Shown: piece after piece, positions 7,007 to 9,217 of the stretch
How positions within the stretch are numbered: the stretch's first letter is position 1
How the letters are laid out: every line of letters begins with the position of its first letter
NCBI GenBank assembly: GCA_964353855.1
Contig: CAYGWX010000075.1
Coordinates: 1 to 9,217 of the forward strand
Length of the DNA: 9,217 nt
Source of the DNA: CAYGWX01 sp964353855 [NCBI: uncultured bacterium]
Lineage (GTDB): Bacteria; Edwardsbacteria; CAYGWX01
Direction: 5' to 3'
Notes under the pieces: model-generated
Seen by the model: only the letters and a program-made list of their open reading frames with translations
Told to the model about the DNA's origin: nothing
Database searches by the model: none
Position numbers and translations under genes: made by a program

Positions 7007-7121
7007 AGCAGGATCGATTTCTGAAACCCTATGTCTTTATTGGACGTAGATACATCCAAGACGAACCCTTCATCCTATGGAGTGCCACGATCAACATGAA
7101 GAGGGAGAACACTTTTGAAGG

Positions 7122-7160
7122 TTGAGATTCTTCGGTCGCTTCGCTCCCTCAGAATGACCA
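7122..7160. repeat. Short palindromic (REP-like) element in the 5' leader
   Basis: The segment holds GATTCTTCGGTCGCTTCG followed by CTCCCTCAGAATGAC. ATTCT at 7127-7131 pairs with AGAAT at 7151-7155, and GC/GG pairs inside it extend an imperfect hairpin. I recall similar 'GATTCTTCG...CTCAGAATGAC' palindromes scattered between genes in many bacteria, but cannot show copy number here. It lies inside the leader of the Tim44-like gene, just upstream of its ribosome-binding site. Confidence 0.55.
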
Positions 7161-7166
7161 CTTGAA

Positions 7167-7172
7167 AAGGAG
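7167..7172 (+). promoter_or_regulatory. Shine-Dalgarno site deciding the start at 7177
   Basis: AAGGAG lies four bases before ATG 7177. The frame is open from TTG 7162, but that start would put the ribosome site inside the gene and add a charged MKRRT-like stretch before the signal peptide, so 7177 is preferred. Confidence 0.8.
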
Positions 7173-7176
7173 AACG

Positions 7177-8064
7177 ATGCGTTACTTTAAGGCCTTGTTT
7201 CTTCTGGTCTTAGCCCTTAGTCTGCTCACGACCCTCGCCTTTGCCCGGGGCGGAGGCGGTCAGAGCTTTCCGGGCGGTGGTGGAGGAGGCGGAGGCGGGG
7301 TGGGCGGATTCTTCCCCCTGTTTTTCTTCCTGCCCTTCCGGGGAAGTACCATCTTCTGGATCATCGTCATCATCATCATCGTCAGCATCCTGAAGAAAAA
7401 GGGCATCATCGGGGGAAGCCGAAAAGGCTCGGTCTATTTGGAAGGTCAGCCCTCGGCAGGGCCCGCAGCGGTATGCGATGAAGCCCCGGGTTTGGCTGCG
7501 GCGAAGCAGAAACTGCTCGGCCAGGACCCCAACTTCTCGGAGCCGGTGTTCCTGGACAAGGTCCAAACCGCTTTTTTCCTGGTTCAGAAGGCCTGGATGA
7601 AGCGCAACCAGGACCTGGCCCGGGCCGTGATGTCCGAGGCCCTGTACCGCAGGCACAAGATGCAGACCGACGAGCTCCTCCAGAAGGGCCGGACCAACGT
7701 GCTCGAGAACATCGTCATCGGGGGGACGAAGATCGTGAAGATCATCTCGGAGAACGACTACGACGCCATCACGGTGCGCATCCGGGCCTCGATGTCCGAC
7801 TACATGGTGGACGACAAGACCGGCCAGGTGGTGGACGGGCACAAGGAGCCGCGGCCGTTCACGGAATACTGGGCCTTCGTCCGGCGCTACGACAAGAAGA
7901 CCCAGAAGCCGTCAGAGGCCAAGGCCTATATATGCCAGAACTGCGGCGCGCCCCTGGAAATCAACGAGTCCGGAAAGTGCTCCTACTGCGGCACCCTGTC
8001 CACGGCTGCGGCCTTCGACTGGGTCGTGGACACGATCACCCAGGAGAGCGAGTGGAGGGGCTGA
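7177..8064 (+). CDS. Membrane-anchored Tim44-like domain protein with C-terminal zinc ribbon
   Basis: This 295-residue protein has five parts. Residues 1-23 look like a signal peptide (LALSLLTTLAFA|R). Residues 24-44 are almost all glycine (nine G in a row at 33-41). Residues 45-72 are strongly hydrophobic (FFPLFFFLPF, then FWIIVIIIIVSIL), a membrane segment ended by KKK at 73-75. Residues about 105-245 match the Tim44-like/MRPL45 fold (FLDKVQTAFFLVQKAW, AVMSEALYRRH, ENIVIGG, FTEYWAFVRR). A zinc ribbon follows with C253, C256, C268 and C271 (CxxC-x11-CxxC). If the signal peptide is cut, the K-rich end places the Tim44-like domain and ribbon in the cytoplasm. The mitochondrial Tim44 C-terminal domain binds membrane lipid and links a chaperone motor to the translocon, but the bacterial function is not settled. 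It has its own promoter at 6978-7006. A dehydrogenase gene follows after 63 bases and may be co-transcribed. Confidence 0.82.
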   Translation: MRYFKALFLLVLALSLLTTLAFARGGGGQSFPGGGGGGGGGVGGFFPLFFFLPFRGSTIFWIIVIIIIVSILKKKGIIGGSRKGSVYLEGQPSAGPAAVCDEAPGLAAAKQKLLGQDPNFSEPVFLDKVQTAFFLVQKAWMKRNQDLARAVMSEALYRRHKMQTDELLQKGRTNVLENIVIGGTKIVKIISENDYDAITVRIRASMSDYMVDDKTGQVVDGHKEPRPFTEYWAFVRRYDKKTQKPSEAKAYICQNCGAPLEINESGKCSYCGTLSTAAAFDWVVDTITQESEWRG

Positions 8065-8072
8065 CGACTCAA

Positions 8073-8086
8073 TGCAAATTGCAAAT
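8073..8086 (+). repeat. Two-copy 7-bp direct repeat (TGCAAAT)
   Basis: TGCAAAT occurs twice in tandem in the short gap between the Tim44-like gene and the dehydrogenase. It has no evident function and could be chance. Confidence 0.3.
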
Positions 8087-8109
8087 TTCCCTTCAATCCA
8101 TAACGATTC

Positions 8110-8125
8110 GTTGAGACTTCTCAAC
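8110..8125 (+). promoter_or_regulatory. Perfect hairpin abutting the dehydrogenase start codon
   Basis: GTTGAGA (8110-8116) and TCTCAAC (8119-8125) form a perfect inverted repeat ending two bases before ATG 8128. In RNA it would fold as six pairs with a four-base loop. It occupies the place where a Shine-Dalgarno site would be, and none is recognisable. It could restrict initiation or act as an operator half; function is unproven. Confidence 0.4.
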
Positions 8126-8127
8126 CC

Positions 8128-9126
8128 ATGAAAGCGGCCCTGCTCCTTAAGCCCGGCCCCATAGAAACCCAGCCTTTGGTTTTAACCGACTATCCCGTTC
8201 CAAAGCCCGGGCCCAAAGAGATCCTGATCCGCGTCACGGCCTGCGGGCTGTGCCATACCGACCTTCATACCGCGGAGGGAGAGCTCGCCCTGCCGAAACT
8301 GCCGCTCATCCCCGGACATCAGATCGTGGGGCTCGTGGAGGGGAAAGGAAAGGAGGCCCGCCGTTTTCGGGAAGGGGACCGGGTCGGCGTTCCCTGGCTG
8401 CATTCCACCTGCGGAAAATGCGAATTCTGCCGGGAGGGAAACGAGAACCTCTGCGACGAGGCGCGGTTCACCGGGCTTCACGCGGACGGAGGCTATGCCC
8501 AGTACTGCGTGGTCGGCCAGGACTTCGCCTGTCCGATCCCCAGTGAATACCCCGACCTCCAGGCCGCTCCGCTCCTCTGCGCCGGGGTCGTCGGTTACCG
8601 CGCCCTGCGGCTTTCAACCATCAAGCCCGGAGAGCGACTCGGGCTCTACGGCTTCGGAGCCTCGGCCCACATCGCCATCCAGGTCGCCATCCACTGGGGC
8701 TGCGAGGTCTATGTCTTCACCCGCAGCGAGGAGCACCGCCTCCTGGCACACACGCTGGGCGCAGCCTGGATCGGCAGGGCGGAAGACGACCCCCCCAAAA
8801 AGGCTCACAGCGCCATCCTCTTCGCCCCGGACGGAAGACTGGTGCGAGATGCCCTGCGCTCTTTGAGGAAAGGCGGGACCGTGGCCCTGGCCGGGATCCA
8901 CATGAGCCCGATTCCGGAGATGGCCTACAGCCTGATCTATCACGAACGCGGCGTCCGAAGCGTGGCCAACAGCACGCGACGGGACGCCACGGACCTGCTA
9001 AGCCTCGCCCCCAAGATACCCATCCGGACCGAGGTCGAGGCCTTTCCCTTAGAGCAGGCGAACAAGGCTCTTTTACTGCTCAAGGAGAGCAAAATCCGAG
9101 GGGCCGCTGTGTTGACGATCCCCTAA
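8128..9126 (+). CDS. Zinc-dependent alcohol dehydrogenase family protein
   Basis: This 332-residue medium-chain dehydrogenase is cytoplasmic and would oxidise an alcohol or reduce an aldehyde. The GroES-like N-terminal domain holds catalytic zinc ligands C42 (CGLCHTDLH), H64 and C151 (LLCAGVVGYRAL). Structural zinc is bound by C95, C98, C101 and C109. The Rossmann motif is G175-F-G177-A-S-A180-H. Its third glycine is alanine and no acidic residue ends the second strand (VFTRSEEH), which favours NADP(H) over NAD(H). The usual GHE after the catalytic zinc is GHQ here (Q65). Length and the C-terminal LAGIHMSPIPEM...RSVANSTRRDATDLL pattern suggest the 'adh_fam_2' group of zinc-binding dehydrogenases, whose substrate is not defined. 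It lies 63 bases after the Tim44-like gene with no clear promoter between, and 19 bases before the next frame, so an operon is plausible. Confidence 0.9.
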   Translation: MKAALLLKPGPIETQPLVLTDYPVPKPGPKEILIRVTACGLCHTDLHTAEGELALPKLPLIPGHQIVGLVEGKGKEARRFREGDRVGVPWLHSTCGKCEFCREGNENLCDEARFTGLHADGGYAQYCVVGQDFACPIPSEYPDLQAAPLLCAGVVGYRALRLSTIKPGERLGLYGFGASAHIAIQVAIHWGCEVYVFTRSEEHRLLAHTLGAAWIGRAEDDPPKKAHSAILFAPDGRLVRDALRSLRKGGTVALAGIHMSPIPEMAYSLIYHERGVRSVANSTRRDATDLLSLAPKIPIRTEVEAFPLEQANKALLLLKESKIRGAAVLTIP

Positions 9127-9145
9127 AGAAAGAGAGGATGCCATC

Positions 9146-9217
9146 ATGGTCGTTGAAATCATCGTTTGCCGGATCCGTGAAAGCTGCGAGCCAAAAGCCC
9201 AGAAGGTCTGCGAGGAA
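9146..9217 (+). CDS. Unrecognised gene, cut off by the window end
   Basis: Only the first 24 codons are present (MVVEIIVCRIRESCEPKAQKV...). GAGAGG at 9132-9137 lies eight bases before ATG 9146. An overlapping ATG at 9138 opens another frame, but the ribosome site directly abuts it, so 9146 fits better. The fragment alternates hydrophobic residues (VVEIIVCRI, likely a beta-strand), then has C14 and C22 in a charged stretch. I do not recognise the family. It follows the dehydrogenase by 19 bases and is probably in the same operon. Confidence 0.5.
   Translation, partial: MVVEIIVCRIRESCEPKAQKVCEE

Noticed and set aside
7210-7842. 210-codon minus-strand frame with a poly-Asp run
   Set aside because: The D-run is the complement of the ATC-rich isoleucine codons of the membrane segment in the Tim44-like gene; no independent support.
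8079-8107. Promoter between the Tim44-like and dehydrogenase genes (TTGCAA/AACGAT)
   Set aside because: The -10 is poor at the allowed spacing; co-transcription is the simpler reading.

Overview
The window looks like chromosomal DNA from a bacterium, probably an uncultivated or poorly sampled lineage. Coding DNA is mostly GC-rich with strong third-position GC bias, while intergenic DNA is AT-rich. One secreted protein ends in a FlgD-like, type IX-type C-terminal sorting domain of the 'NHPNPW...GVYFYCLQAG...KKMVL' kind. This domain is common in the FCB group and neighbouring candidate phyla, and that is the only taxonomic clue I would use. It does not identify a phylum. I see no rRNA, tRNA, CRISPR array, insertion sequence or phage gene.

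Layout. (1) Positions 1-500: a dyad and a terminator-like hairpin, then a textbook sigma-54 promoter driving a 72-residue protein that is essentially one MshEN/GspE N-terminal domain (two tandem 'RLGxxLVxxG' motifs), closed by its own terminator. (2) Positions 539-4960: a sigma-70 promoter, a leader with a candidate leader peptide and a terminator/antiterminator pair, then carA and carB, the two subunits of glutamine-dependent carbamoyl-phosphate synthetase. This enzyme feeds pyrimidine and arginine synthesis. carB carries two short tandem-repeat tracts in the linkers on either side of the 'VDTCAAEF' segment. (3) Positions 4961-5385: a convergent intergenic region with an 11-bp tandem array and the terminator of the minus-strand gene. 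(4) Positions 5386-6867, minus strand: a secreted seven-bladed beta-propeller protein with three Asp-boxes and the C-terminal sorting domain. (5) Positions 6868-7176: divergent sigma-70 promoters and a short palindromic repeat. (6) Positions 7177-9217, plus strand: a membrane-anchored Tim44-like protein with a C-terminal zinc ribbon, a zinc-dependent alcohol dehydrogenase, and the start of an unrecognised gene cut by the window edge.

How the genes work together. CarA and CarB form one enzyme and are almost certainly one transcript. The other genes have no evident shared pathway. The sigma-54 mini-gene is a monocistronic unit that may report on or buffer cyclic-di-GMP, which is an inference from the domain alone. 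The propeller is an isolated surface or secreted protein gene of different base composition. The most interesting items are the sigma-54-driven stand-alone MshEN-like protein, the possible carAB attenuator with leader-to-carA translational coupling, the repeat-built linkers inside carB, and the 11-bp array that places stop codons in all six frames between convergent genes.
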